Positions 11,767 through 36,011 are shown, counted from the first letter of the stretch. The stretch: 64,000 nucleotides of DNA from Mortierella sp. BCC40632 (GCA_011634665.1 WAEK01000010.1:430001-494000); one strand, 5' to 3'. Numbers and translations are program-made. Notes: generated from the sequence alone by a model not told the origin.

Positions 11767-13535
11767 CTAGTCCGTAGCCCAGTTTCCGACACGCTTCACA
11801 TACTTGCCCGTGAGTTCACCCAAATCACGGATCACAAATGCACAAATCGTAAGATGAAGAAATTCAGAAAGTCGTCGAAGTCGTTCCAAAATCTGAATCA
11901 CTTGTTTGTGTGCCTTGGTCGTGGGCTTGCCCATGGGGGATTGATCTGTAAAATGCTTCAACATGGCTTCAAGGATATAACTTGATTGGAAAAGATGGGT
12001 CACGGCTTCTGTATACGTCCCAGAATCCTCACTAAGTGTATTTGAAGTGAGAGAGAAAAGATTGAAAGAATCGGTTAAAGATCAGAACCAACATGACCTA
12101 TCCATCACCATTAACAACAGTAACAGCAATAATAGAAAAAAAAATTTGGAGCTTACATCTTGTTGCTGCTCATCGTCTTTTGGACCGACTTTGAGAAGCT
12201 CTTCCATTGACTCTTCAAACCTCCCGAATTACTTCCAGAAGAGGACGAGGACGATGTCGAATTACTAAAGGAAGAGAACCCAGAAATCAATGGATCATCA
12301 TTGCCGTCGTTGGACGAACCACTGTAATGATCATCCTGATCCTGTTGGAGTTGTTGTTGCTGATGATATTGAAAGGAGGCCGAGGATGAGAAATGAGCAT
12401 TCGAATTCACGTTGGTCAAGGTTCCCATGGGACTCAAAGGTCCTCCTCCACCTCCCACCTTGACCACCCCTACATTGCCCTCACTAGATCTTCGAGGAGT
12501 CGAGGTTGCATAAGAGAATGAACCAGGTCGATGAATATAAGGCAATTTTTTACACAACTTTTGCCAGATTTGCATGGCTGTTGTCTCGAGTGTTTCCAAA
12601 TCCTTGGAAATCATGTTCCGGTCCTGATCACTCTCTGTCAAAACACTTCCACTTCCTGGTCCACCTCCTCCAAAGAGTCCCGCTCGAGGGGATTGAATCG
12701 GATGACTATGAAGATGTTGAGCCGAAGGATGACTGTCCGCCATCAAGATTGCTAATAGACCACGTTTGGACAACATGCCATGCATTCGATCCATTTGTGC
12801 AGACATGGTCTGACATGCCGAGATCTTGGTATCGACGGCCGGTAACCGTACACTGGCTTGGTACCAGATCGATCGGGGTACAAACATTCGTGGAGTCAAG
12901 AACCCTCCTGTGGTCATGGTTTGTTCCAGTCGACGGATCAACCAATATGATCGGAGGTAAATATCTTTTGGTGCTGGCTCGAGCGTCGAAGGAGGCAAAG
13001 GCTACGAGAATGATATATACATTTTTTGTACAGTGAAGGGTAAGAAATTTGATACTTTTCATAAAATAATGTGATAAAAAAAAAAAAAAAAGTAATAAAG
13101 AAACTTACAAAGTGCATGCTAGCAAATGGATCGTCCGAGATCACATCAAATAGACTCAAGCCTCCATTGCTACCACTACTGAGACTGCTATTGACACTCG
13201 TCATACTGGCTGTCCAGAGTTTATCCGAAGTGATCAGACCACCTCCTATTTTCGAAAGACTGGACTGGTTCCGCAACATGGCATAACCTTGTTGCATTTG
13301 TTTCTGATGATCATGCAAGGACGAATGCGAGAAGGACCGTTGATGATGATGATGATGGTGATGTCCTGGCAAAGGTGCAGCCATATGAACTTGTTCCTGA
13401 TCTTCATCTTCTTCAGGTACAGGAGAGGAGAGGAGGTTGCGACCCGATCCCTTCCGCTGAATTTGTGGTTCCACTATGTTGGACCCAAATATAGGAATAA
13501 TGTACGTGTATGTGTGGTGGTGGTGTGTATGTGTA

Positions 13536-13570
<35 letters not shown>

Positions 13571-16013
13571 GTGTGTGTTTGTGTGTGTCAATGAGAAGAG
13601 AAGAAAAAATGTGCACAGGGCAAGAGACCGTGATCAGGTTAATACTCAAAATCTCTTTTTGCGACCCGAAAAAAGCAAGCAAACCTGACAATTGGCAATG
13701 TAACACGGTACACAAGATGCATATCTCCACTCCTCTCTTCTATCGATCTCTCTCTCTCTCTCTCTCCTGCAATAGAGAGAGAGAGAGAGAGAGAGAGAAA
13801 GAAAGAAAAAAGATATCCACACACATAGAGTCCCATCATCACTTACAGTTGAACGAGACAGATTTCTTTTCAGGTGGCCCTTCGACCTGCACAGGATGTT
13901 CCTGCATCCTCACATCCGAGATCGTTGTACCTCCTGCACCATAGAACCCCTGGTCCGCTGCAAACTTGGGCAAAAGTTCATTCAACAACATCTCATCATC
14001 ATCATAAAACTTCATCAAATCTGAAATCTCGTTTTTGGTGGGGATCACTTCTCCTCCTCCATTTCCTCCTCCTCCACCACCGCCTCCACCGCCTCCTTCC
14101 GAAGATGCGTTTGCATTCACCAGATGTTGATGTTGAAGAGCATAAAGTTCAGAAGAGAGTGGGTATTGTTGTGGGTTCTGGACTGGATGAGGATACCGTG
14201 GAGAGATCTGCATGGCCTTCATTTGTTGTTGCATCTTTAACATGGCCTGGAACTGCGCTCCTCCTGGAATAGGACTCTGGCTTCGATTGGGTGTCGGTGG
14301 TGGAATGTATCCCTGCATCTGTGTTGACTGTTGTTGTTGTTGTTGCTGTAGTGCTAGTGGAGGTGGTGGAGGCGGAGCTCGACGTGTTTGCGCCGGTGTG
14401 AGAGGTGGAGAACTAAGTGCGTTGGCTGGAGATTGAGAAAGAGGTGACTTTGGGTTGGGTGGAGAAGTCGCGGATTGTGAACCACCAGAACCTCGATTAT
14501 AACCTTGTCTCGAACTCGTCCGGGCTCCCGGGATGGGGATCGGACCTGGAGGAGGAGACAAAGGTCCTGCTCCAATGTGTCCCATCTTGGGCGAAGCCAT
14601 TCCAGGTAAGGTTGCCTCTGAATGAGGTGGTGGTGGTGGTGAGAGTGTGGTGGGTGTGGGTGGTAAAGGCGAGGTTGGAGCAGAATGAATGGGCACACCT
14701 CCACTTCCCCTTGCCTTTCCTCCTGGCTGTGTCGATGTGGGCACGGGGTCGCCTGGAGCACATATCCGGACCTGCTTCGGTACTGTCCCCGAGGCCGACA
14801 ATGGGCCTGGAGCTCCGTCTGTTTCTGTCATGGAATGGAGTGGTAAAGGTGGTGGGATTTGGACCTGTTTCTTAGTCCGCTTGAGGATGGTGGTTGTCGG
14901 ACCTTGTTGGAAAGGGATGGGTGAGGCCCGACTAAGGTCTGTGCCGCTGCCACTGCCTTCGCGCCGGTGAGTCTGTGGCGGGGGCGATGCAGGATGGGGC
15001 GGACGAGGAGGAGCCTGGGCATACTGAGGATGTTGACCCAACACAGGATGGCCAGTCTGTGGCAAAGGTGGTGGATAGAGCGCTGGTGGGAGAGACGAGA
15101 TGGCGACAGAAGTGATCTCTTCCTTGGATGGAGCGGCCAATGGTGCCTGGGCCGGGGGAACCCCTGCAGTGTCAGCTGCGGGTGGGGTAGAGAGGAGATG
15201 GATCCGGAGAAGGTACGAGTCATGCTATAAAGAATAGAGAGAGAGAGAGAGAGAGAGAAAAGAATGGTGGGTGAGAGGTTTTCTTTTTTCTTTCTCGCTT
15301 TCTTTTGTATGTCTGTAGATGGTGGAGGTGCGTATATGTTTGTGTGTGTATGTGTGTGTGTGTTGGTGCATGGCTTCCTATTGTCCCCTGGTCAACTCGG
15401 TCCTTGACAACTCTGCTTTGTACCCCTGTCGCACTGTCTGTGCCTGTGCCTGTGCCTGTGCCTGTCTGCTTGTCTGTCCATCTGTCTGTCTGTCTATCTG
15501 TCTGTCTGTCTATCTGTCTGTTTATCCTCCTCGCTACTCGACCCAAACGCGAAAGTGTCTCGCAGCCTCACAATAAAGAATGAAAAGTAGGATGGAAGAA
15601 TGACTGAATGGATGGGATGGAGTGGGATGGGATGGAGTGGAGTGGAGTGGAGTGGAGTGAAAGTGGAGTGAAAGTGAAAGTGAATGGATGAGAGAGAGAG
15701 AAAAAAAAAAGACACTTACAATTGCTCGCAGTCGCTCCATCTCATCCGTTGAGGAGCTCGAGTCCATGACCTTGCCCAGCAACACGACTGCTTTGCTATA
15801 TGCCTCGAGCGCACCGGGGACATCGCCGAGATTGTCGAGCTGCACAGCAGATTGCGCCTCCATCAAGGCCATGGTGAGGATGGTCCTTGAGGTCGATGGC
15901 GAGGGTGGACGAGCAGGGTCGATGCCATAGACTTCGGGCGACTGGAACTGTGGCTGGTAGTAGGCCGGTGGTGGCGAGCCCATGGGAGGGGGGTGGTCGT
16001 TGCCAGCGGTCAT
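11767..16013 (-). CDS. MIT-domain protein with Pro-rich linker and conserved C-terminal module
   Basis: Five exons (minus): 16013-15720, 15224-13847, 13473-13109, 13001-12157, 12031-11767, total 1048 residues with matching phases. N-terminal MIT domain, residues about 40-110 (ILTMALMEAQSAVQLDNLGD, then ALEAYSKAVVLLGKVM, completed across intron 1 by HDSYLLRIHLL). A long Pro/Ser/Gln-rich linker follows, with poly-Gln, poly-Gly and poly-His. The C-terminal module (PKDIYLRSYWLIRRLEQTM, TPRMFVPRSIWYQASVRLP) matches the tail of uncharacterised fungal MIT proteins as I remember them. MIT domains bind ESCRT-III tails, so an endosomal role is inferred. Intron 1 is unusually long (495 bases) and microsatellite-filled. 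Initiator ATG follows a homopurine (coding-strand pyrimidine) leader. Confidence 0.88.
13530..13590 (+). repeat. (GT)n microsatellite in intron 2 of the MIT gene
   Basis: GT dinucleotide repeat broken by single ATGT units. Confidence 0.9.
13748..13800. repeat. Head-to-head (CT)n/(GA)n hairpin in intron 2 of the MIT gene
   Basis: About 22 bases of CT, a short TGCAATA spacer, then about 25 bases of GA. The two halves are complementary and could fold back on themselves. Confidence 0.9.
15225..15719. repeat. Microsatellite-filled intron 1 of the MIT gene
   Basis: Contains GA (15236-15258), GT, TGCCTG hexamer units (15440-15465), a TCTG/TCTA tetranucleotide array (15470-15522) and GGAGT/GGGAT units (15605-15680). 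The donor is GTAAGT and the acceptor TATAG on the minus strand. Confidence 0.85.
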
Positions 16014-16019
16014 GCTCCA

Positions 16020-16372
16020 GTCAAGGCGAGTGGGCGAGAGTGAAAGAGTGAGAGAGAGAAGAGAAGAGAGAAGAGAGAAGAAGAGAGAGAAGAGAGAGAA
16101 GAGAAAAGAGAAGAGAGAAAGAGAGAGCAGACAAAGTCAGGTCGAGTGGGTCAGAGTGGCGGGCGAAAGATAAAAAGAAAGTTGAAAGAAAGAAAAAAAA
16201 GGGGGGGAGAGGAAAAGGAGGAGAAGGAGGAAGAGGAGTGAGAAGGAGAGGAGGTCGCCCGCCTTCCAGAGTCGAAACAGACGAGAAGGAGTAGGGGTGG
16301 AAAAGCGAAAGTGGACAACGAAAGAAGACAAAAGGTGTGTGGGGAGGAGGAGGAGGAAGAGAGAGGAGGAAG

Positions 16373-16422
<50 letters not shown>

Positions 16423-16475
16423 GGAAGAGGAGAAAAGAAAGAAAAGAAAAGAAAGAAAGAAAAAGAGTCAGCTCT
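16020..16475 (+). promoter_or_regulatory. Homopurine tract in the 5' leader/promoter of the MIT gene
   Basis: About 450 bases almost free of pyrimidines on the plus strand, including a pure GA run at 16379-16420; on the coding strand it is pyrimidine-rich. It lies directly upstream of the MIT gene start. Confidence 0.7.
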
Positions 16476-17839
16476 GGGAGAGAAGAGGAGAAAAACAAAA
16501 AAGGGCGGGATTCGTCTTTCTTTCTCTCTCTCTTTCTCTGTGCGTTTGTGCATTGTCCCAACACCACTTTCGATCGCATTTCACCTTTTTCTTTTCTTTT
16601 CTCTCTCTCTCTCCCTCTTTCTTTCTCCCACAGTCAAAAGTGGGCCCACAATCAATCGCTTCCCACTTTCTGCTTTCTTGCACCAAGCCCAGCCTAGCCC
16701 ATAACCCAACATGGTTTTTGTTTTTCTTTATTATTACTTTATTTGACCTTCCCTTCCTCCTGCACGCGGCGAATACTCTTTAGACCCGTCTGACAACCAA
16801 CGGTACAATGGCCGGCCTCCTCTCCTCGCAAGGCGGGAGAAACGTTAAGCTTTGGAGCGGACACCCGCCGGCTCAGGAGAAGAGGAGGGGGGGGTCCGAG
16901 GGGCAGTGGGGAGAGAGTGAGCGAGCGAGAGAGAGAGAGAGAGAGAGACGCGCGGGTGGGACACGGACAACATCCGCCAGGGGGTAGGAGAAAGAGAGGC
17001 GGGGCAATTGTATGTTGTACAGCCCTTGTTGTTCCTCGTCTCTCTCTCTCTCTTCTCTCTCTCCTTGCTTTTCTATTCATCCAGACAAGGATGGTCTGCA
17101 TTGTCGCTGCGCCTGCTGCTGCTGCGACAGACGATCTCTCCTCTGTGCTTCGTTCTTGGACGACGCGACTTTCTCAGGCGCGGTCACATCCGAGTAGTCA
17201 AACAGGTCGTTTGATCGAGAGCCCACAGACACGACCACTCCCACGGGTCCCATGCGATGTGGAGAGAGTGAGAGTGAGAGAGGCTTGGCCCAAATCCCCA
17301 CAATTGCTAATTGCCAACAAGCTCGAGCTCAGTCTCAGGACACAGTCTCTAGGCTTGAGCAAGAGAACAAATGAGAGCCACCTGGAAGAGTCATCCTCAA
17401 GTGCATCCATAAGACGACGGAAGATGGGGGATGAAGTCTATGAATGCAAAGGATTCAGAGCCAACGATCAAGATTCATTTCGTTCGGTCCATTAGTCTTC
17501 CTGTCCACTCAGTCCAGGCACGTCTTTTTTTTTTTTTTTTTTTCCTCCTCCCCGTCACTCTCGCTCGCTCTCTCCCAATCATGTGAGACGCGTCTCTCTC
17601 TCTTTTTTTTTTCTTTCTCCTCCTCTCCTCGGTTCCACCACCCTGCGGGTTTGAAGGAATATATCCGATTGCATCCACATCGCTTGTGCTCCCGGTTGAT
17701 GTCATCCTCTTTACTCAATGCGAGTACACCCTGTTTTTTTTTTTTTTTTTTTGTTTTGTTTTGTTTTCGGGAGCTGCCCCCCCGCCAAACTCTTTCCACC
17801 CCCCCCACCACCACTACCACCACCATTGGGACACCGCCC

Positions 17840-17870
<31 letters not shown>

Positions 17871-18407
17871 TCCTCTTCTCCTTTGTGCTCATTAATGTCG
17901 CAGGTCCAAGGCAACACCCTGGCCTACTCTCACCTTGACCAGACAACACAGGTCTTAGCCAACGCAGGTGCAGCATAACGAAATTCAGGAACAATAATAT
18001 TTATTAGCAATGGGACGACATGTCAAAATGAGCCAAAAAAAAAAAAAAAAATTGATCCCAAAAGAAGAGAGCACCCCTTTCTTCCCTCTCTCTCTTTCCA
18101 ATTCTCGTCCATAAGAAAAATAGTACTCAACTCTCATAGACCACATTCCTCAATCTACGCCTCACTCTTGGGTCACACCCAGCTTAGATAACTCGGCTCT
18201 TCTCCGCTCTTCACTACGGAACATGATCCGCCCTCGTATGCAAAACCTTGGCTTATCCAAGGGGTACTTTGGCACTTTCTTGTTTTCTTTTTTTTTTTTT
18301 TTTTTTTTCTCAACAAGTATCTATGCAAAGTGTGGCCACAAGGCCACAGAGTATTACTTTTCTGCAATTGCAATTGCACAAAAAGAGTGCTTGGGCGGAA
18401 GGGTGGT
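16476..18407. other. Intergenic region, no gene I can support
   Basis: Many T-runs (17525-17543, 17734-17752, 17844-17871, 18290-18309) and an A-run (18033-18050). A plus-strand stretch at 17901-17978 after an ATGTCGCAG acceptor-like site reads VQGNTLAYSHLDQTTQVLAN and stops, and 17230-17495 is open and not low complexity. These could be exons of a small unrecognised gene, but no consistent model could be built. Confidence 0.35.
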
Positions 18408-21002
18408 CTAGCGACATATCCGACCGTCGTCCTGAACGTTCTGTTCGCTCAATCGACTCTCGTTATCCCCTTCTGTGACCGTCATCTGTTCTGTATCGCC
18501 ATTCTGGTAGTTCTGATCATCTCTCTCCATATCCACGTTCAGTAATCCAAGTCCCTCCAACCCAACATCTTGCTCATTGACAAAGACTTGCCCTTCTTCT
18601 CCCTCTCCAACACAGATGGCTCGTGCGTTTCGGTTGATGCGAAAGCTTCCCAAGCTGCCTCGTAATGGATTGTACAGGATTGGATGTTGGTCCACTGGAA
18701 ATCCTCCTCTTCCCTCTGGCTCTAACCCACTCTCACTATCCAACAGACTCTCACTCTCTATCCCATAATACTTGGAACCAACCGTCGCAGTATTGGAGGG
18801 AGACGACATCATAGCTCCATAGTTGACATTTGTCGAACCCTGCAGTAGTGCATTTCCTGCATGTGTCATTGTCCTAGGAAGGTGTGGTCGCCTAGGCCAT
18901 CTTCTCTCTAAAGCTAACCGACTCGTTCTTGGCGGCAATGAATCCTGGAATTGGTGGAACGAATCTACAGAGGGTGGGTCCCAACTTGTACTCCGTGACA
19001 GCCCAAGACTATACCTTCCTGTTTTCAATGGGCGCGCACAATCGGCAGAGTAAATAGAATCGTCCTCTCGTGGTAATGTCTGCCATAGCTTGGATGTCTG
19101 AATGGCACTTAATGCTGGTCGCAGCTGCCTCTTGCTTCCAAAGGACATTTGCCCAGGTGAGAGGACTGGGCTACCGATAGTAGATCCAGCGGCTGACATT
19201 CCAGTCGACGGGACAAGGACAGGTACTTCCACCTGAATCTCAGGTCGTTCCAAAGAGCCTCCATTTCTGGCATCAATGCCCTTGAGTGTAAATCCGACTA
19301 GGATACCACACAATCCCATAGTGATGAAAAACATTTCGACGGGTACAAAGTCATTACTGTTCACTCGGATGGCTGCAACAATTGGTGGCACCAAAGTCAG
19401 TGAAATGTTGAGGACGCTTGTGCTGATCCCGTACCCTTTTCCCAATTGGAGTTCATCCGTAACCACACTAAAGAAGGGTAGAGAGGCCATTGCGTTTCTC
19501 GTTAGTCATTTTTCATAGTCAAATGTGTGTTTTTATGTGTATTTTCATTAGCCCTCCGCATTGACCGTTTTTTTTTCTTTCTTTCTTTCTTACCAAGCAA
19601 TCGATGGCCACAACGCCACTCCATACATCGTGTAAGCAAATCCCAGCAACGTAAACGCAAAGACAGGATGTAACATCGTAAAGCCCAGCGTCATATGAAC
19701 AACACTCATGATCACCGCCGAAAGAATTAACGTGCTCGCTCGTCCTCCATAACGATCCACAACAAGTCCAAAGGCAGGTACTAGAACAGCTCCAAGAGTG
19801 TCTGGAATCCCCATCACTGCCGCTGCCTTGCGTGGGTTGCCTGGAAACCATTTGGATTGTAAAAAGTCGCTCGCGATATTGTTAAAGGGAACTACAGTGC
19901 CATAGAGTAGCACAATGAGCCCGCAAACCAGCCAATACGTAGTTGGAAAACACTTTATATCGTCCAACCAATGCCTTGCCCAAAAAAACCGACCATGGCA
20001 CCAATCTGGTTCGTTAGTGATGATATGTGTTAATGGCGGGACATTCGACTTTGAGTAACTAGGCGTATAAACGATGCTTCGAACCGAGTCTGATGCACTG
20101 TGTTCCCGACGATGGGTCCTGAGGAGACGTTTTGGGATTAAGGGCTGTGTAGAGGCATCGGTCGTAGGAGTCGACATGGACCGAACCTCATCATCGTCTT
20201 CAGTCGATGCAATGCTGCCTATGCAGAGTGTCTCGTCTGTGCCAGTGGAGACTGTTCCTGGAAGACATGGTGAGGGGATTGGGATAAAGCTGTCCAAAGT
20301 TCCTGTGCTGGATTCTGTCGCAGCAGGCTGTTCGATAAGAAAGAGAAGGGCAATGGCGGCCAATAGTGAAATGACGCAGCTAAGGGTTCCTATCCAAAGT
20401 GCAGTGGGCACGCCCCACTTTTGCTCTGCCCATGGGGTGACTAATGTGTTGACGACAGAGCCTGTAGATGGGATGAAAAAGAAGAGGAAGAAGAGGTATG
20501 GTTTGTGAAAGGGAGATAGCAAAATTAGCTCAAACGATCATGCGCAAGTGCGTTCTTGTGGCATCGAGTTTAGAACATTGCAAAGGGCGAGAAGGGGAAG
20601 GGAGGGGGAGGAAAGAAAAAAGGAAAAAAAAAAAAAAAAAAAAGATAGATAAAGGACCCATACCAAACCTGGCGATGCAGAGATTCAAGCCTAGAGCAAA
20701 GGCCAACTCATGCCCTCTTTTTCCATTTCAGGATTTAGATATCGGTTTGGTGTGATGGTCCAATCGATTGAGAGAGTGATAGAAGAGTAGAAGAAGAAGA
20801 AGAAAGTTGAGTCAGACTAAAAAAGAAAAAAAAAAAAGAAAAAGTAATAAACCAGAAGTAGTGGCACAATCACTCGAAAGAACCGCAAGAAACAATCAGG
20901 AGAGGCAAGTGAGAAATAATCGCGCATGGGCAAAAGAACAAAAAGAAAAAAAACGCGATCAACCCCATTCGAACAAGTCGAATTCCTCCGAAGAGAACCC
21001 TT

Positions 21003-21046
<44 letters not shown>

Positions 21047-21806
21047 CATACTTTACCTGAACTGCATCGTCGTGATGCTCGCCTGGGCCACTCCACAGCT
21101 CTCTCCACCGATCCCAAACACTGCTCGACCGAGAAGCATCATCGATACTCGATGGCGCTGCACTCCTATTACAAAAATGGTCTGACCAATGCAGACGCAA
21201 CTGCTTAGACCTAACAGCACCCTATCAGGCCCAAATCGGTCTACCAGATGACCAAAGAAAAATGGGAGAATAGTGTTTGGCAGAGAGTAGACACTGTAGA
21301 GGCTCGAGAGCAGGTACTGGTAGTCATTGTAGGGCATTTCAAGGTACTTTTGAAGCTGCGTGTTTAATGCAGCGGGGTTGTCATATGCTGTCGCGTCCGC
21401 CGCCGTCGATCCGGGGAGAGCCCAAGGGAGAAATAGACAAATACCAAAATGAGAAGGAGAGAACAAAGAGTCAGCCAAAATACAGTTGGGCCTGTGCCAT
21501 GTGGGGGCAAGAGTGCCTTTTTGTTTTTCATTTGTTCCACTGACCAAAGTAATTGCCAAAGAGAAGCATGCACGATAACGAGAGAATAAGCCAACGCCGG
21601 CTTGTCGGCCATTTATTGTGTTGTCTGCGTTGGTCCTGCAGAGGCTTCATCTCGCCCGCTGTTGTTGCTGTTACTGCTGCACCGGCGCTCGTCGAGTCTG
21701 CTCCAGGCTTGGCTCGAGTGACTCTTGGCGACGGAAGAGACTCTAACCGAAAGTCGGGTTGGTCGTCCAGGGTGGGTTTGTCGAGCGGTGGTTTCCGCTG
21801 GGCCAT
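18408..21806 (-). CDS. MFSD1-like major facilitator transporter with long cytosolic tail
   Basis: Five exons (minus): 21806-21545, 21387-21057, 20716-20664, 20461-19594, 19467-18408, total 857 residues, phases consistent. First membrane helix RRWLILSLSCMLLFGNYF leads into AYDNPAALNTQLQKYL, a match to the MFSD1 signature; then SLPNTILPFFFGHLVDRFGP, the MFS loop motif. The second half has GAVLVPAFGLVVDRYGGRA and LGFAYTMYGVALWPSIA, joined across intron 4 to CVVTDELQLGKGYG. Animal MFSD1 is a lysosomal transporter; location here is inferred. The tail after the last helix (from residue about 570) is long, Ser/Pro-rich and charged, and a large loop between the two halves is also polar. The donor of intron 1 is GTCAGT and the acceptor of intron 2 follows a purine-rich stretch, both weak sites. 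Confidence 0.88.
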
Positions 21807-22136
21807 GTCGAAGGAATTTGGAACTGGAATGGGATGGTGGCAATGAAGGGAGCTGAATGGAAAAAAAAAGGGCGGTGGAGACGAATGAAGCAACCAAGAG
21901 TGAGAGAGCTAATGTGGAAAAAAGCAAGCGAGGATGAGTGAGTGGGTGGGTGGGTGGTGGCCAGAGAGAGAAGCGAAAGAAAGAGAGAGTGTGTGAGAGA
22001 GAGAAGGAAAGAGAAGGAAAGAAAGTGGAAATGCCAATGCCACCAACAGAGGTCAGCGAAACCGGAGCTTGTCCTAGACAGGCGAGAGCCACAGCATGGG
22101 CAAATGACTGACCTTTCATAGGTTCTCGCTGTGGCG

Positions 22137-22180
<44 letters not shown>

Positions 22181-22520
22181 CCTGGTCCTGACAAGTGAAC
22201 CAACGCCCCTTACTGGTGGTGATGGCCCCCTTTCCTCTTCCACTCGCCTGCTCGTAGCCTGTCTTGTATGGACGAGGCTCCGAGGCGGCAGCATGCATCC
22301 TCTGCTCCGCCACCAGGAGCCCATTTGTTCGTGACTGGGCGCTTTCTGTGGTCCACAGACTGAACATGGGTACTGGAAATCCCGGCCTCGCCTGAATTCT
22401 CTCTCCTCTCTCTTTTTCTTTCTCTCTTTCTCTTTTTCTCTTTCTCTCTCTTTCTCTCTCTCTTTCTCTCTCTCTTCCTCTCTCTTTCCTTTGACTCTGC
22501 CCATTGATCAAAGGGGCAAA
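21807..22520. promoter_or_regulatory. Upstream region of the MFSD1-like gene with purine/pyrimidine tracts
   Basis: Purine-rich 21960-22025, CT repeat 22139-22178 and CT-rich 22398-22490 (plus strand). Open frames here are low-complexity Arg/Glu or Ser/Leu translations and were not called as genes. Confidence 0.5.
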
Positions 22521-29148
<6,628 letters not shown>

Positions 29149-29253
29149 TCTCTCTCTCTCTCTCACCTGACGCCACCAGGTCCCTGCCTCCCCCCTTCTT
29201 ACTCACTCACTCACCTACACTCACACTCACACTCACACTCCTTCCCTGCCAAA

Positions 29254-34121
<4,868 letters not shown>

Positions 34122-34588
34122 AGAAGTGAAGTGAAGGAAGAAGAAGAAGAAGAAAAAAAAAAAAAAAAGGATAATGATGTAGAATAGTAGTTGTAGAAAC
34201 CACCATCCACTGTACTTTGTAATATACTGCACGCCACTTTTTTTTTTTTTTTTTTTTTGCTGTTGTTGTTTATTCGAATCCTGGGTCATCCTAGAATGAA
34301 TGTATAGTATCATTTTTCTCTATTTCTCCTTTGCGTGTATTGACTGTTTGTTGACAAAGGAACGATTAGTAAAGTGAAATAAAAAAAAAAAAAAAAAAAT
34401 AAGCCAATCCAGATCAAAAACTTGACCTCTACCACTCAATGTAAACCCCTCATCCCTCTATACCCTATTCGGGCGCTTCCGGTGCCTGAAAAAGGCCCCA
34501 GAGCATCCTAAGAATGTATAGTTGGCACGTGATCTCATATTATACTTTTATAGTATTCGCTAAGTTTCACATTCCAACAAGGAAATCG
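34122..34588. other. 3' flank of the kinesin gene up to the tRNA
   Basis: GAA repeats and A-run (34138-34168), T-run (34239-34259) and A-run (34381-34399), likely 3' UTR and spacer. No gene is seen. Confidence 0.5.
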
Positions 34589-34661
34589 GCCCTAATGGCT
34601 TAGTGGTTATAGCGTCGCACTCGTAATGCGAAGGTCCGCGGTTCAACTCCGCGTTGGGGCA
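34589..34661 (+). tRNA. tRNA-Thr (anticodon CGT), no intron
   Basis: Acceptor stem GCCCTAA pairs with TTGGGGC (one G-U), followed by discriminator A. The D-arm region TGGCTTAGTGGTTA holds the A box. Anticodon stem TCGCA/TGCGA encloses the loop CTCGTAA with anticodon CGT (reads ACG). T-arm CGCGG/CCGCG with loop TTCAACT holds the B box. All four arms fold. The gene stands about 90 bases upstream of the transposon nest. Confidence 0.93.
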
Positions 34662-35027
34662 TTCCTTTTGATACTTTTGGTAAAGCTTCTTTGGTCCAAA
34701 GATGGGGGTGAATCAGTAACAGACTATCGCTCGAATTTCTCTTTTTTGGATGTGTCTAACTACAGTTACTTTTTTTTTTTTTTTTTTTTATGGGCCCCGT
34801 TAGGGGTTTTATTCGTCGGCGCGCACTCATACCACGGTCTGCGGACGTGGCCAGCTAGTTCACAAAAACTACACTATCCTACAACAGAAGAGTAGAGAGA
34901 AGAAGGAAAAGGTGGAGGGTGACCCAGAAACGATATAGCTACTAGAAATACAAATGCAGAGAAAGGGAAAAAGACCAGGTACAAAGAGCACCCGCAGAGG
35001 GGGCAAGTCAAAAGGCAGGATCTACAA

Positions 35028-36011
35028 CTAGGGCAAAGGGTCCGAGGGGTCCAGGAGCTGCGAGAGCGGCTCCCAATCAAGCAGGTCAACGTCAGCGACG
35101 TTTGCTCGCCTGATGTCAGGCGGCTTCGGTCTTGCGCGCGAAGCTGGAGGAGTGTACTCCCCTGGCATGTCTAAAAAGGGACCATAGCCAGGGGTGGGCC
35201 ACATCCAACCAAATGTCACCTCCTCTTTGGACACCACAATATACGGAGGGTGATTCCAAGTCTTGTGCATTCGCTTGTAATTGGCATCTGAAGTTGCTGC
35301 TGGGTTTGGGTTCGTTGCTTGCTGTTTGTTGTCCTTGAGGAGAGCTTGTTGGAGTGCTGTGTGTGCACGGAGCTTGAGGCTGTTGACGGTGAGCCAGAGG
35401 AGGTCGTCCGCTGTGCCATCTCTCGGGGGTTGTCCCGGGAGTAGCTTGTGGATGGCAACAAAAGTCCTCCAAATGCTGTACAGGACCAACGAGTGGATGT
35501 GTACTGCGATAGGGGGCAGTTTCTCAATTTCTGGCCATCCCAGCATGCAGTTGTCAGGCAGACTGCTGACGACCATGCCAGGGACGAGGGTGGTGATCCA
35601 GGAACGGGCGGCCTTCCAGAGGGCCCAGACTGCTCCACAGTTGGCGAAGGCGTGTCGAAGGTCCTCTATTTGAGGCTCCTGATCTGGGTAGTCAATGAGG
35701 CAGCGCTTGCACTTGCCATTGACGTCTTCCTTCCACTTGGCTCTGGCCTTGTCGGTGGTGATTGCATGGTGAGCGAGGTTGAAAAGAAAAGACCTCTCTT
35801 TTGGTGTCCTGAGGGGGTGGTGTGTGCGCTTGAAGACCGTGTCCCACCACTTGTCAGGGTAGGGCTCGTTGTTTTGTGTAGGAGACTTGAGCCGCAGCCT
35901 ACCATAGACTGGGGCGTATGGGTCTTTGCCTTGGTCGAAATTTTCCTGACGAGTGTTCTGCTTTCTGCTCTCCAGGTATTGACGGGCAGCGCGGACTGAA
36001 AAACCCTTCAA
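35028..36011 (-). pseudogene. LINE 3' ORF segment with zf-RVT module
   Basis: 327 open codons including RTHHPLRTPKERSFLFNLAH, the Cys/His module CKRCL and HAFANC, and a long C-terminal tail ending in WEPLSQLLDPSDPLP. It continues the RT protein of 36044-36967 after a frameshift, so it is a segment and not a gene of its own. Confidence 0.8.

Noticed and set aside
15220..15546. Open frame rich in Gln-Thr-Asp-Arg as an extra MIT exon
   Set aside because: Joining 15720 directly to 15224 completes the MIT helix in phase, so the repeat lies in the intron.
16137..16783. Long open frames in the GA-rich tract near 16.3 kb
   Set aside because: Open on several frames of both strands because (GA)n lacks stops; translations are Arg-Glu or Ser-Leu repeats.
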